From RPRB01 sp035543115 (GTDB lineage: Bacteria > Myxococcota > Myxococcia > Myxococcales > Myxococcaceae): DNA of 64,000 nucleotides. Of the stretch, positions 24,765 to 33,146 are shown in pieces. Location of the stretch: assembly GCA_035543115.1 (NCBI GenBank), contig DATKKF010000134.1, forward strand, positions 8,506-72,505. The letters are read 5' to 3'. How positions within the stretch are numbered: position 1 is the stretch's first letter; each line of letters starts with the position of its first letter. The notes beneath the pieces were generated by a model. The model made no database searches. It saw only the letters and a list, made by a program, of their open reading frames with translations, and was not told the origin of the DNA. Position numbers and translations under genes: made by a program.

Positions 24765-25901
24765 ATGGGGAGTCGCGAAGGCTGGCTGGGTGAAGAGCTC
24801 CGCCGCCGCGGAATCAGTCGCCGCGAATTGCTCTTCTTCTGCGCCGGGGTGGCCGGCACGTTCGGGCTACCGGCGTCTGCAGCGACGCAGATCGCGAACG
24901 CGCTCACCAAGGCGAAGAAGCCGATCCTGGTGTGGCTCGAGTTCCAGGATTGCTGCGGGAACACCGAGTCGTTCCTGCGCTCGAGCGCGCCGACCGTTGG
25001 CGAGGTGGTCCTCGATCTCCTGAGCGTCGACTACCACGAGACGATCATGGCCGCGGCCGGCTTCCAGGCCGAGGAGGCGCTGAAGGGCGTGGTGAGGGAC
25101 TCCGCAGGTCAGTTCATCGCCGTGGTGGAGGGGAGCATCCCCACCGGGGCCGACGGCGCGTACTGCACCATCGGCGGGCGCTCGGCGCTGGACATCGCCC
25201 GCGACGTCTGCGGCAAGGCGGCGGCCACGATCGCCATGGGGACCTGCGCCACCTACGGCGGGCTCCCGGCCGCTGCGCCCAACCCCACCGGAGCGCTGGG
25301 AGTCGCCGACGCGGTGCCGGGGGTGAAGAACCTGATCAACATGTCGGCCTGCCCGACCAATGCCGCGAACATCACCGCGCTGCTCACCTACTACCTGACC
25401 TACAAGCGCTGGCCGCCGCTCGACGGCTTCCGCCGCCCGCTCTTTGCGTACGGGAAGACCATCCACGACAACTGCGAGCGCCGGGCGCACTTCGACGCCG
25501 GGCAGTACGTCGAGGTCTGGGGAGACGACGCGCACCGCTCCGGGGCCTGCCTCTACAAGATGGGCTGCAAGGGGCCGGTGACCTACCAGAACTGCCCCAC
25601 CGTGCGCTGGAACGACGGCACCAACTGGCCGATCGGCTGTGGCCACCCGTGCATTGGCTGCGCCGAGCCGGACTTCTGGGACAGGATGACGCCCTTCTAC
25701 AAGCACCTGCCCGCAGTGGCCGGCTTCGGCGCCGGGTCCAACGTGGACACCGTCGGTGCCTGGCTGACCGTGGGCACCGCGGCCGCGTACGCCGGGCACG
25801 GAATCCTCAAGGGCATCCAGAACGCCGGGAAGAAGCCCGAGAACGGCGCCGGTCCTCCCGGTGACAAAGGCCCGGCCGGCAAGGCAGGGGGCCAGTCATG
25901 A
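24765..25901 (+). CDS. hyaA: [NiFe]-hydrogenase small subunit (group 1-type, Tat-exported)
   Basis: A 378-residue iron-sulfur subunit with a twin-arginine signal (SRRELLFFCAGVAG). Distal and medial cluster ligands are visible (HDNCERR, GACLYKMGC, TYQNCPTV, GCGHPCIGC). For the proximal cluster, GTCATYGG and SACPTN are present, but the first motif reads QDCCGNTES (Cys63, Cys64, Asn66): the usual second Cys of CxxC is Asn and an extra adjacent Cys appears. The ATG at 24765 is preceded by GGAGGG at 24754-24759, favouring it over GTG 24759. The C-terminus carries a hydrophobic segment and a Gly/Pro/Lys tail. The stop overlaps the large subunit start. Confidence 0.95.
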   Translation: MGSREGWLGEELRRRGISRRELLFFCAGVAGTFGLPASAATQIANALTKAKKPILVWLEFQDCCGNTESFLRSSAPTVGEVVLDLLSVDYHETIMAAAGFQAEEALKGVVRDSAGQFIAVVEGSIPTGADGAYCTIGGRSALDIARDVCGKAAATIAMGTCATYGGLPAAAPNPTGALGVADAVPGVKNLINMSACPTNAANITALLTYYLTYKRWPPLDGFRRPLFAYGKTIHDNCERRAHFDAGQYVEVWGDDAHRSGACLYKMGCKGPVTYQNCPTVRWNDGTNWPIGCGHPCIGCAEPDFWDRMTPFYKHLPAVAGFGAGSNVDTVGAWLTVGTAAAYAGHGILKGIQNAGKKPENGAGPPGDKGPAGKAGGQS

Positions 25902-27592
25902 GTCACGTGGTGGTGGATCCGGTCACCCGGATCGAGGGGCATCTGCGGATCGAGGCAGAGGTCGATGGCGGCCAGGTGCAAGACGCCTGGTCGTCGAGCA
26001 CGATGTTCAGAGGCATCGAGCTCATCCTCAAGGGTCGCGACCCACGCGACGCGTGGGCGTTCACCCAGCGCATCTGCGGCGTGTGCACAACCGTGCACGC
26101 CATCGCCTCGGTGCGGTCAGTGGAGAACGCGATCGGGGCCAAGCCTCCGCCCAACGCCCGGGTGCTGCGGAACCTGATCATGGCCTCGCAGTGCATCCAG
26201 GATCACGTCATCCACTTCTACCATCTGCACGCGCTGGACTGGGTGGACGTGGTCTCCGCGCTCAAGGCGGATCCGGAGAAGACCTCGGCCCTGGCCCAGT
26301 CCATTTCCGACTGGCCGCTGTCCAGCACCAAGTACTTCGCCGGGGTCAAGACCCGGCTCAAGGACTTCGTGGACCGCGGGCAGCTCGGCCCCTTTGCCAA
26401 TGCCTACTGGGGTCACCCCGCGTACAAGCTGCCGCCCGAGGCAAACCTCATGGCGGTGGCCCACTACCTCGAGGCGCTCGACTGGCAGCGCGATTTCATC
26501 AAGATGCACGCCATCCTCGGTGGCAAGAACCCTCACCTCCAGTCGTTCCTCGTGGGCGGGATGGCCACGCCAGTGGATCCGGACAAGCAGGCCTCTATCA
26601 ACATGGGGTCGGTGGCGAGGATGAAGGAGCTGACCGCCAGGGCGAAGGAGTTCGTCAGCAAGGTCTACCTGCCGGACGTGCTCGCGGTGGCAAGCTTCTA
26701 CAAGGACTGGGCGGGGGTGGGCGGTGGCGTTGGCAACTACATGGTCTACGGGGAGTACCCGGAGACCGACGACGACAAGCCGGCGCTCTTCCTGCCGTCG
26801 GGGGTCATCCGCAACAAGAACCTGGGCAAGGTCGAGCCGCTCGATCCCAGCAAGATCACCGAGTCGGTGAAGCACAGCTGGTACGAGGACGGGAAGGCGC
26901 TCCATCCTCGCGAGGGCGAGACCCGGCCCAGGTACACCGGGCCCAAGCCCCCGTACGAGCGGCTGGAGACGGCCGCGAAATACAGCTGGCTGAAGTCGCC
27001 CCGCTACGATGGCGAGCCGATGGAGGTCGGTCCGCTGTCCCGAATGCTGGTGGCGTACGGCTCCGGGCACAAGCGGGTCCAGGAGCTGGTGGGCACGGTG
27101 CTGAAGTCGCTGGGCGTCGGCCCGGAGGCGCTCTTCTCGACCTTGGGACGCATCGCCGCCCGGTGCGTGGAGACGGTGCTCCTCACCGAGAAGATCGACA
27201 CCTGGGTCGACGCCCTCGCGGCGAACATGGACAAGGGTGATCTCCGGATCCACGACACCGGGAAGTGGGACCCCTCGTCCTGGCCGAAGGAGGCGTTCGG
27301 CGCGGGCTTCCACGAGGCGCCCCGCGGCGCGCTCGGGCACTGGGTGCACATCAAGGATGGGGTCATCGCCAACTACCAGTGCATCGTCCCCAGCACCTGG
27401 AACGCCGGACCGCGTGACGGCGGCGAGAAGCGCGGGCCCTACGAGGCCGCGCTGCTCAAGACGCCGGTGGCGGACCCCAAGCAGCCGCTGGAGATCCTCC
27501 GCACGGTCCATTCGTTCGACCCCTGCATGGCCTGCGGCGTCCACGTGGTCGACGTGGAGCGGAGGGAGCTGGCGCGGGTGAGGACGCCATGA
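25898..27592 (+). CDS. hyaB: [NiFe]-hydrogenase large subunit
   Basis: The 564-residue catalytic subunit holds the Ni-Fe site. The N-terminal ligand pair is RICGVC and the C-terminal pair is DPCMACGVH; maturation should cut after that His, removing the last 15 residues (VVDVERRELARVRTP). The start MSHVVVDPVTRIEGHLRIE and FRGIELILKGRDPRDAW are typical of membrane-bound uptake hydrogenases. It overlaps the small subunit (ATGA) and the cytochrome b gene (ATGA). The subgroup cannot be fixed without a tree. Confidence 0.97.
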   Translation: MSHVVVDPVTRIEGHLRIEAEVDGGQVQDAWSSSTMFRGIELILKGRDPRDAWAFTQRICGVCTTVHAIASVRSVENAIGAKPPPNARVLRNLIMASQCIQDHVIHFYHLHALDWVDVVSALKADPEKTSALAQSISDWPLSSTKYFAGVKTRLKDFVDRGQLGPFANAYWGHPAYKLPPEANLMAVAHYLEALDWQRDFIKMHAILGGKNPHLQSFLVGGMATPVDPDKQASINMGSVARMKELTARAKEFVSKVYLPDVLAVASFYKDWAGVGGGVGNYMVYGEYPETDDDKPALFLPSGVIRNKNLGKVEPLDPSKITESVKHSWYEDGKALHPREGETRPRYTGPKPPYERLETAAKYSWLKSPRYDGEPMEVGPLSRMLVAYGSGHKRVQELVGTVLKSLGVGPEALFSTLGRIAARCVETVLLTEKIDTWVDALAANMDKGDLRIHDTGKWDPSSWPKEAFGAGFHEAPRGALGHWVHIKDGVIANYQCIVPSTWNAGPRDGGEKRGPYEAALLKTPVADPKQPLEILRTVHSFDPCMACGVHVVDVERRELARVRTP

Positions 27593-28356
27593 GGGCGATG
27601 ACCGCCCAGTCCGGGGAGATCGCGCATCCGGAGGTCAAGGCCACGCGCGTCCGCGTCTACGTCTGGGATCTGGTGGTGCGGAACACGCACTGGTTCATCG
27701 TCCTGAGCATGGCGGTGCTCATCGCCACCGGCCTCTACATCGCCCATCCCTTCGGCTTCCCGGGAGGGACCCCCAGCCCCCACTTCCAGATGGGCTGGGT
27801 GCGGGTAGTACACTTCTACGCCGCCATCTTCTTCACCCTGGCGGCGGTGGTGCGGATCATCTGGCTCTTCGTCTCCCCGGTGATCTACGCGCGGTGGACC
27901 CAGTTCCTGCCAGTCCCGCGGTACCGGCGGCGGGACCTGCTGACCACCCTGAAGTTCTACTTCTTCCTCCGCGCCCGACCGCCGGACGTCATCGGCCACA
28001 ACCCGCTCGCGGGTCTCGCCTACACCGGAGTGTTCATCCTGTACTTGCTGATGATCACCACCGGCCTGGCGATGTACGCGGGCGAAGCCATCCCTGGCGC
28101 GTACATGAAGAGCTTCCAGTTCCTCATCCCCATCTTCGGAGGCCTCCAGACGGCGCGCTTCATCCACCACCTGGTGATGTGGGTGCTGATTCTCTTCGTC
28201 ACGCTGCACCTGTACACCGGCGCGCTCACCTCGGCGCTCGAGGAGAACGGGGAGATCGACTCCATCTTCTCCGGCTACAAGTTCGTACACCGGCATGACG
28301 TGGAGAAGGAGCTGGCGGACGAGGCCTCGGAGCACTCGCGGACGCGCCGTGCCTGA
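27589..28356 (+). CDS. hyaC: Hydrogenase-linked cytochrome b membrane subunit
   Basis: A 255-residue, four-helix dihaem cytochrome b of the HyaC/HupC type. Candidate haem-ligand histidines lie in NTHWFIVLSMAVL, VRVVHFYAAIFF and FIHHLVMWVLILFVTLHLY. It anchors the hydrogenase heterodimer to the outer face of the inner membrane and passes H2 electrons to quinone. It starts in an ATGA overlap with the large subunit, and its end overlaps the protease gene by 8 bases. Confidence 0.93.
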   Translation: MRAMTAQSGEIAHPEVKATRVRVYVWDLVVRNTHWFIVLSMAVLIATGLYIAHPFGFPGGTPSPHFQMGWVRVVHFYAAIFFTLAAVVRIIWLFVSPVIYARWTQFLPVPRYRRRDLLTTLKFYFFLRARPPDVIGHNPLAGLAYTGVFILYLLMITTGLAMYAGEAIPGAYMKSFQFLIPIFGGLQTARFIHHLVMWVLILFVTLHLYTGALTSALEENGEIDSIFSGYKFVHRHDVEKELADEASEHSRTRRA

Positions 28357-28903
28357 GCCGCTGCTGGTGCTCGGCCTCGGAAACCCGCTCTGTCAGGACG
28401 ACGGGGCGGGGGTGGTGGCGGTCACCAGGCTCATGGAACGTTGGAGCCCAGGGCCCGGCGTGAGGATGATGGAGGGAGGCACGCTCGGGCTCTGGTTGCT
28501 CCCCCTCCTCGAGTCGTACCGGAACGTGCTCCTGGTGGATGCCATCCGGGCCGACGGCGAGCCGGGCACCCTGGTGCGCATCGAGGGCGAGGAGGTGGCG
28601 AGGGCCGCCGCCCATCGGCTCAGCGTGCACCAGGTGGGCGTGGGGGACCTGATGGACGCCGCCCAGCTCCGCGGGACGCTCCCTCCGAGGCTGACGCTGG
28701 TCGGGGTGGTGCCGGAGGCGGTCTCGCTCGGGCTGGGGCTCACCCCGCGCGTTGCCCAGGCCCTGCCGGCGTTGATGGAGAGGGTGGTCGAGGCCTGCGC
28801 CGAGCTCGGGCACCCGCTGCGGCCAAGGAATGACGATGAAACCCTGGTGGGCGCTGACGATGGCTTGCGCCGGGTCTTGGGCATGCCTGTCGAGGTGCGC
28901 TGA
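28349..28903 (+). CDS. hyaD: [NiFe]-hydrogenase maturation endopeptidase
   Basis: A 184-residue HyaD/HupD-family protease that trims the large-subunit C-terminus after nickel insertion. The conserved LVLGLGNPLCQDDGAG (Asp/Glu nickel-sensing site), VDAIRADGEPGT and HQVGVGDLM are present. GTG 28349 was chosen because the family N-terminus begins directly there. The C-terminal 25 or so residues are encoded in sequence shared with the next gene in another frame. Confidence 0.93.
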   Translation: MPEPLLVLGLGNPLCQDDGAGVVAVTRLMERWSPGPGVRMMEGGTLGLWLLPLLESYRNVLLVDAIRADGEPGTLVRIEGEEVARAAAHRLSVHQVGVGDLMDAAQLRGTLPPRLTLVGVVPEAVSLGLGLTPRVAQALPALMERVVEACAELGHPLRPRNDDETLVGADDGLRRVLGMPVEVR

Positions 28904-29249
28904 GGACGGCAAGACGTCCGACGTCCCGGTCGAGCGGCTCCGGACGCCGGCGGTGCGGGCGAGGGGAGAGCAGCTCTACCGGGAGAACTGCGTCCTCTGC
29001 CACGGCGAGAATGCCGACGGCCGGGGTGCGCGCAGCATGGGCCTCGACCGGAAGCCCGCCAACTTCACCGACCCGATGTGGAGCCGGCCCGAGAACGCGG
29101 CGCGGGCCTTCCAGGCCATCACCGACGGAGTGCCGGGCTCGGCCATGCCGGCCTGGGGCGCCGCCCTGAGCACCGACGACCGGTGGGCGCTGGTGGCGTT
29201 CCTCATGTCGGTGAGCGAGCGCACCGCGGGCGAGCCACCGAGCCGCTGA
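28836..29249 (+). CDS. Monohaem c-type cytochrome of the hydrogenase locus
   Basis: A 137-residue exported cytochrome: N-terminal hydrophobic signal (MKPWWALTMACAGSWACLSRC), a CVLCH haem motif and a Met ligand patch SAMPAW. It looks like a class I cytochrome c. Its start overlaps the protease gene by 68 bases, an unusually long overlap; ATG 28830 is an alternative start. Given its place it may accept electrons from the hydrogenase membrane subunit or from the quinol pool. Whether it is a lipoprotein is unclear. Confidence 0.85.
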   Translation: MKPWWALTMACAGSWACLSRCAEDGKTSDVPVERLRTPAVRARGEQLYRENCVLCHGENADGRGARSMGLDRKPANFTDPMWSRPENAARAFQAITDGVPGSAMPAWGAALSTDDRWALVAFLMSVSERTAGEPPSR

Positions 29250-29256
29250 GCACCGC

Positions 29257-29276
29257 GCCCGGGGACGGTCCCGGGC
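29257..29276. terminator. Hairpin between convergent genes
   Basis: GCCCGGG at 29257-29263 and CCCGGGC at 29270-29276 form a perfect 7-bp stem with a 6-base loop. It sits between the converging cytochrome c gene and the TerB-like gene, 8 bases after the cytochrome stop. It could serve both directions; there is no T-run. Confidence 0.5.
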
Positions 29277-29293
29277 TTCGCCGCAACCGGCTC

Positions 29294-30205
29294 CTAGAGT
29301 CCGCCGCGGAGCTGCGCGAGCACGTCCGGGAGACGGACCTGTTGCGCCAGCGACTGGATCTGCCCCGAGACCTGAGGAACCAGCGCCTGGGCCTCGCCCT
29401 GAAAGCGGCTGAAGAGGGCGCGCAGGTCCTCGGGCGAGAGCTTCCGGCCCTGCGCGTAGTACTGCTTCGCCGCGTGCCCGAGCGCGTAGGTCGCAGCGAA
29501 GGTGACCGCTGCCCCGGCCGCCACTCCGGTGGCTCCACCGAGCAATCCGCCGAGGATTCCCGAGGCGACGCCGCCCAGCACCTTGCGCACCATGCCCTCG
29601 ACCACCTGCGCCGCCGCGCCAAGCCCGAAGGTGCCGGCGAGGTCCTTCACCTGGTTCGCGTCGAGCTGCTGGCCGTAGTGCTGGCCGACCTCGTAGACCA
29701 GCCGGAGCTGGAGCGGGAGGATGGCTAGGTTCGCCAGCCGGTCGGGCAGGAGCTCCAGCGCGCCGGTGAGCATCGCCTGCTGGAGGATGCGCTGGTCGAG
29801 CTCCGCGTCAGTGACCGAAGGGAGCGTCCCGGTCAGAGGCGCGGCGGTGAGCATCCGCAGCTGGTCCTCGAACTGGTGCGTCGCCGCGGGGGCGAGCCCG
29901 AGCGCCCCGTGCAGCGCGCTGAGGAAGGTCTGCTCGGGGGCGTTGGGCGCTCCGTCGACGCTGCAGATGGCGAGAGCGACCTCGTAGGCCGTGCGCCGCG
30001 CCTCGGCGTCCGAGAGCGAGGCCGCCAGCACTCCGATGCCCTGGGCCGCGGCCTGCGGCTGCTCGAGCGCAGCGCTCGCCGCGGGCACCCCGAGCCGGGT
30101 GGCCGCCGAGGCGAGCTCGCGCTGCTCGTCCGGGGAGATCTCCCCATCGGCCATCGCGGCCATGAGCGCGATCTGGGTGATGCGAGAAGCGTCGGCGGCG
30201 TTCAT
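29294..30205 (-). CDS. TerB-like/DUF533-type protein with DUF697-like C-terminus
   Basis: A 303-residue protein. Residues 1-120 contain the TerB-like pattern ALMAAMADGEISPDEQRELA and a second copy ALAICSVDGAPNAPEQTFL. Residues 190-260 form a Gly/Ala-rich hydrophobic hairpin (VASGILGGLLGGATGVAAGAAVTFAATYALG) resembling DUF697/YcjF-type membrane segments. Acidic TerB loops may bind metal. The function is unknown. It is divergent from the GerW-like gene. Confidence 0.65.
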   Translation of the reverse strand: MNAADASRITQIALMAAMADGEISPDEQRELASAATRLGVPAASAALEQPQAAAQGIGVLAASLSDAEARRTAYEVALAICSVDGAPNAPEQTFLSALHGALGLAPAATHQFEDQLRMLTAAPLTGTLPSVTDAELDQRILQQAMLTGALELLPDRLANLAILPLQLRLVYEVGQHYGQQLDANQVKDLAGTFGLGAAAQVVEGMVRKVLGGVASGILGGLLGGATGVAAGAAVTFAATYALGHAAKQYYAQGRKLSPEDLRALFSRFQGEAQALVPQVSGQIQSLAQQVRLPDVLAQLRGGL

Positions 30206-30362
30206 GGGCGTCTTGTACCGGAACCGGGGGCGCGGCGGCGAGATCGCTCCGCACCGACGCAGGCGGTGCGCACCGGGGCGGCTCCCGTACTCTGGCTAAC
30301 CGGCGGCCCTGCTCTTGCACACCTCGGGGGGGGTGCAGGTGACACGAGCACGGAGGTGCCTC

Positions 30363-30755
30363 ATGGGCTCCGTCGAACAGATTCACTCGGTGGCTGGGTC
30401 GGCTGGCTGGCTCGAACGGCTGGCGGGAACGGTGGGCAGCTCGGTCCAGGCGCAGGCGGTCTACGGGCAGGCGGTCGAGCGCGACGGCGTCACCGTCATC
30501 CCGGTGGCCCGTGTGGTCTACGGGTTCGGTGGCGGCGGGGGCACCCGCCCGGGCCCCGACGCACAGAGCGAGGAAGGCGGCGGCGGCGGCGCGCAGGTCC
30601 AGCCGGTGGGGTTCATCAGCGTTCGCGGTGGTTCGGCCGAGTTCCGCAGCATCCCGGACCCATCGGCGGACGCGCGCCGTCTCTTCGCGCTCTTCGCCGG
30701 CGCGGGCCTCGGCGCCTGGCTGGTCTTCCGCGGAATCCGAAGCCTGTTCCGGTGA
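30363..30755 (+). CDS. GerW/YtfJ-family-like protein
   Basis: A 130-residue protein with the GerW/YtfJ layout: a helical start, VERDGVTVIPVARVVYGFGGGGG, an acidic Gly-rich linker (30540-30600) and VGFISVRGGSAEFRSIPD, then a C-terminal hydrophobic helix. The family is named from spore formers but is widespread, with an unknown role. ATG 30363 has GGAGG at 30352-30356. Its stop overlaps the start of the methyltransferase-esterase gene (GTGA), so the two are translationally coupled. Confidence 0.75.
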   Translation: MGSVEQIHSVAGSAGWLERLAGTVGSSVQAQAVYGQAVERDGVTVIPVARVVYGFGGGGGTRPGPDAQSEEGGGGGAQVQPVGFISVRGGSAEFRSIPDPSADARRLFALFAGAGLGAWLVFRGIRSLFR

Positions 30756-32719
30756 CGGCGGTGGACGGCCTGGATCTCGCCCGCGAGCGACTCGTCCGGA
30801 CGCTCGCGGCCCGCGGCATCGAAGACGAGGACATTCTGAGGGCCTTCGGCGAGGTGCCTCGAGACCGCTTCCTCCCCGAGGGGATGGCCGAGTTCGCCTA
30901 TCAGGACATCCCGCTCCCCATCGCCGAGGGGCAGACCATCTCCCAGCCCTACGTCGTCGCCTGGATGACCGAGGCTGCCGGGGTGAAGCGGGGCCAGCGG
31001 GTGCTCGAGGTGGGCACGGGCTCGGGGTACGCCGCCGCGGTGGCGTCGCGCGTTGCGGCCGAGGTCTACTCGGTCGAGCGCCACGGTGTCCTCGCCGACG
31101 GCGCCCGGAAGCTCCTCGCAGAGCTGGGCTACGACAACGTCCACGTGCTCCACGGCGACGGCACCCGCGGCTGGCCGGAGCATGCCCCCTACGATGCCAT
31201 CCTGGTTGCGGCGGGGGGCCCGTCCGTCCCGCCGGCCCTCGTCGAGCAGCTTGCCCCGGGGGGAGCCCTGGTGATGCCGGTGGGCCCCGCCGCCGAGCAG
31301 ACGCTGGTGCGGATCCGGCGGACGGGCGACGGCGTGGTCACGCGCGAGGAGCTGGGCGACGTCCGCTTCGTTCCGCTCGTCGGGGAGCATGGCTGGGCCC
31401 CGACGTCCCGCGGCTCGGAGACGGCGGTGGTGGCGCTCCTGGGCGAGTGCGCGCAGCCGATCGAGGACGTGGAGTCGGCCGAGCTCGACGGCTTGCTGGA
31501 GCGCATCGGCGCCGCCCGGGTGGTGCTGCTCGGAGAGGCCACCCACGGCTCGCACGAGTTCTACCGGATGCGCGCTCGCATCAGCCGGGCCCTCATCGAG
31601 CGGCACGGTTTCCGCGCGGTGGCCATCGAGGGCGACTGGCCCGACGCGGCGCGGGTGGACCGCTACGTCCGCCACCTCCCGCCTGCCTCGGCGCCCTGGA
31701 AGCCGTTCTCGCGGTTTCCCACCTGGATGTGGCGCAACGAGGACCTGAGGCTCTTCGCCGAGTGGCTCCGGGTGCACAACGGGCGGGTGGAGCCGGAGCG
31801 GCGCGCCGGATTCTATGGGCTCGACCTCTACAGCCTCTTCACCTCGGCCGACGCGGTGCTGCGGTACCTGGACCAGGTAGACCCGGACGCCGCCCGAGTG
31901 GCCCGGTCGCGCTACGGCCTGCTCACCCCCTGGCAGGCCGACCCGGTCGCCTACGGTCGCGCGGTGGTCACCGGGCGCTTCGAGAGCTGCGAGGCCGAGG
32001 TGGTGCAGGTGCTGGTCGATCTGCTGGCCCAGCGGCTCGAGTACCAGGCGCGGGACGGCGAGCGCTTCTTCGACGCCTCGGAGAACGCCCGGGTGGTGGC
32101 GGACGGCGAGGCTTACTACCGGGCGATGTACCGGGGAAACGTGGCGTCCTGGAACCTGCGTGATCGACACATGGCGGACACGCTCGGTTCGCTCCTGGCC
32201 TTCCTCGGCCCCGACGCCCGGGTGGTGGTCTGGGCCCACAACTCGCACGTGGGCGACGCGACCGCGACCGAGATGGGCGCCATGGGCGAGCACACGCTCG
32301 GGCAGCTGTGCCGCGAGCGCTTCGGCCCCGACATCAGGCTGGTGGGCTTCGGCACCGACCACGGCACGGTGGTGGCCGCGACCAACTGGGGCGAGCCGCA
32401 CGAGGTGAAGCGGGTGCGTCCGGCGGATCCCCGGAGCTACGAGGCGCTCTGCCACCGGGTGCAGACGCCGGGCTTCATGCTCTCGCTGCGCCATCCCAGG
32501 CGCGAGGTGCTGCGGGACGAGCTGACCGCCCCCAGGCTCGAGCGGGCGATCGGCGTCATCTACCGTCCGGAGACCGAGCTGCAGAGCCACTACTTCCGGG
32601 CCAGCTTGCCGCGCCAGTTCGACGAGTGGATCTGGTTCGACCGGACGAGCGCTCTCCAGCCGCTCGGGGGCGGGCCCCTGGAGCCTGGATTGCCGGAGAC
32701 GTACCCTTTCGGGCTCTGA
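30752..32719 (+). CDS. Fusion: protein-L-isoaspartate methyltransferase-like + erythromycin esterase-like
   Basis: A 655-residue two-domain protein. Residues 1-210 match PCMT (DRFLPEGMAEFAYQDIPLPI, SQPYVVAWMTEA, SAM motif LEVGTGSGYAAAVASRVA). Residues 230-650 match the erythromycin esterase superfamily (LLGEATHGSHEFYRMRARI, IEGDWPDAARVDRYVR, VVVWAHNSHVGDA), including the His/Glu residues proposed for catalysis. PCMT repairs isoaspartyl damage; the esterase-like half has no known partner reaction, and macrolide resistance should not be assumed. GTG 30752 overlaps the previous stop. Confidence 0.88.
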   Translation: MTAVDGLDLARERLVRTLAARGIEDEDILRAFGEVPRDRFLPEGMAEFAYQDIPLPIAEGQTISQPYVVAWMTEAAGVKRGQRVLEVGTGSGYAAAVASRVAAEVYSVERHGVLADGARKLLAELGYDNVHVLHGDGTRGWPEHAPYDAILVAAGGPSVPPALVEQLAPGGALVMPVGPAAEQTLVRIRRTGDGVVTREELGDVRFVPLVGEHGWAPTSRGSETAVVALLGECAQPIEDVESAELDGLLERIGAARVVLLGEATHGSHEFYRMRARISRALIERHGFRAVAIEGDWPDAARVDRYVRHLPPASAPWKPFSRFPTWMWRNEDLRLFAEWLRVHNGRVEPERRAGFYGLDLYSLFTSADAVLRYLDQVDPDAARVARSRYGLLTPWQADPVAYGRAVVTGRFESCEAEVVQVLVDLLAQRLEYQARDGERFFDASENARVVADGEAYYRAMYRGNVASWNLRDRHMADTLGSLLAFLGPDARVVVWAHNSHVGDATATEMGAMGEHTLGQLCRERFGPDIRLVGFGTDHGTVVAATNWGEPHEVKRVRPADPRSYEALCHRVQTPGFMLSLRHPRREVLRDELTAPRLERAIGVIYRPETELQSHYFRASLPRQFDEWIWFDRTSALQPLGGGPLEPGLPETYPFGL

Positions 32720-32734
32720 GGAAGGAGCGCCAGA

Positions 32735-33142
32735 ATGGGCACCGAGGTCAGCTACGGATACACCCGCACTCTCCCGGGGGTGGGGTACGACGAGGCGATC
32801 ACCCGCGTCACCGAGGCCCTCAAGAAGGAAGGCTTCGGAGTGCTCACCACCATCGACGTGAAGGAGACGCTGAAGCAGAAGCTGGGCGTGGAGTTCCAGC
32901 GCTACGTCATCCTCGGGGCCTGCAATCCCCAGCTCGCACACCGGGCGCTCTCCATCGAGCCCGGGGTGGGGCTGCTCCTGCCATGCAACGTGGTGGTCTC
33001 CGAGAGTCCGCAGGGCGCGGTCGTCCAGATGGTGAAGCCCGAGGCGATGCTGGGGGTCGTCCAGCGGAAGGAGATCGCACCCATCGCCGCCGAGGCGGAC
33101 GCGCGCCTCCGCCGGGCGATGGACCAGCTCGGGACGCGCTGA
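32735..33142 (+). CDS. DUF302 domain protein
   Basis: A 135-residue protein with the DUF302 core: a strand-helix start (YDEAITRVTEALKKEGFGVLTTIDVKETLKQKLG), YVILGACNPQLAHRAL and LPCNVVVSE. The two conserved Cys residues (ACNP and LPCN) are present. DUF302 proteins are small, cytosolic and of unsettled function, often near thiol or redox genes. It starts 15 bases after the fusion gene, so it is probably in the same unit, and is convergent with the FAD oxidoreductase with 4 bases between stops. Confidence 0.85.
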   Translation: MGTEVSYGYTRTLPGVGYDEAITRVTEALKKEGFGVLTTIDVKETLKQKLGVEFQRYVILGACNPQLAHRALSIEPGVGLLLPCNVVVSESPQGAVVQMVKPEAMLGVVQRKEIAPIAAEADARLRRAMDQLGTR

Positions 33143-33146
33143 GCCC

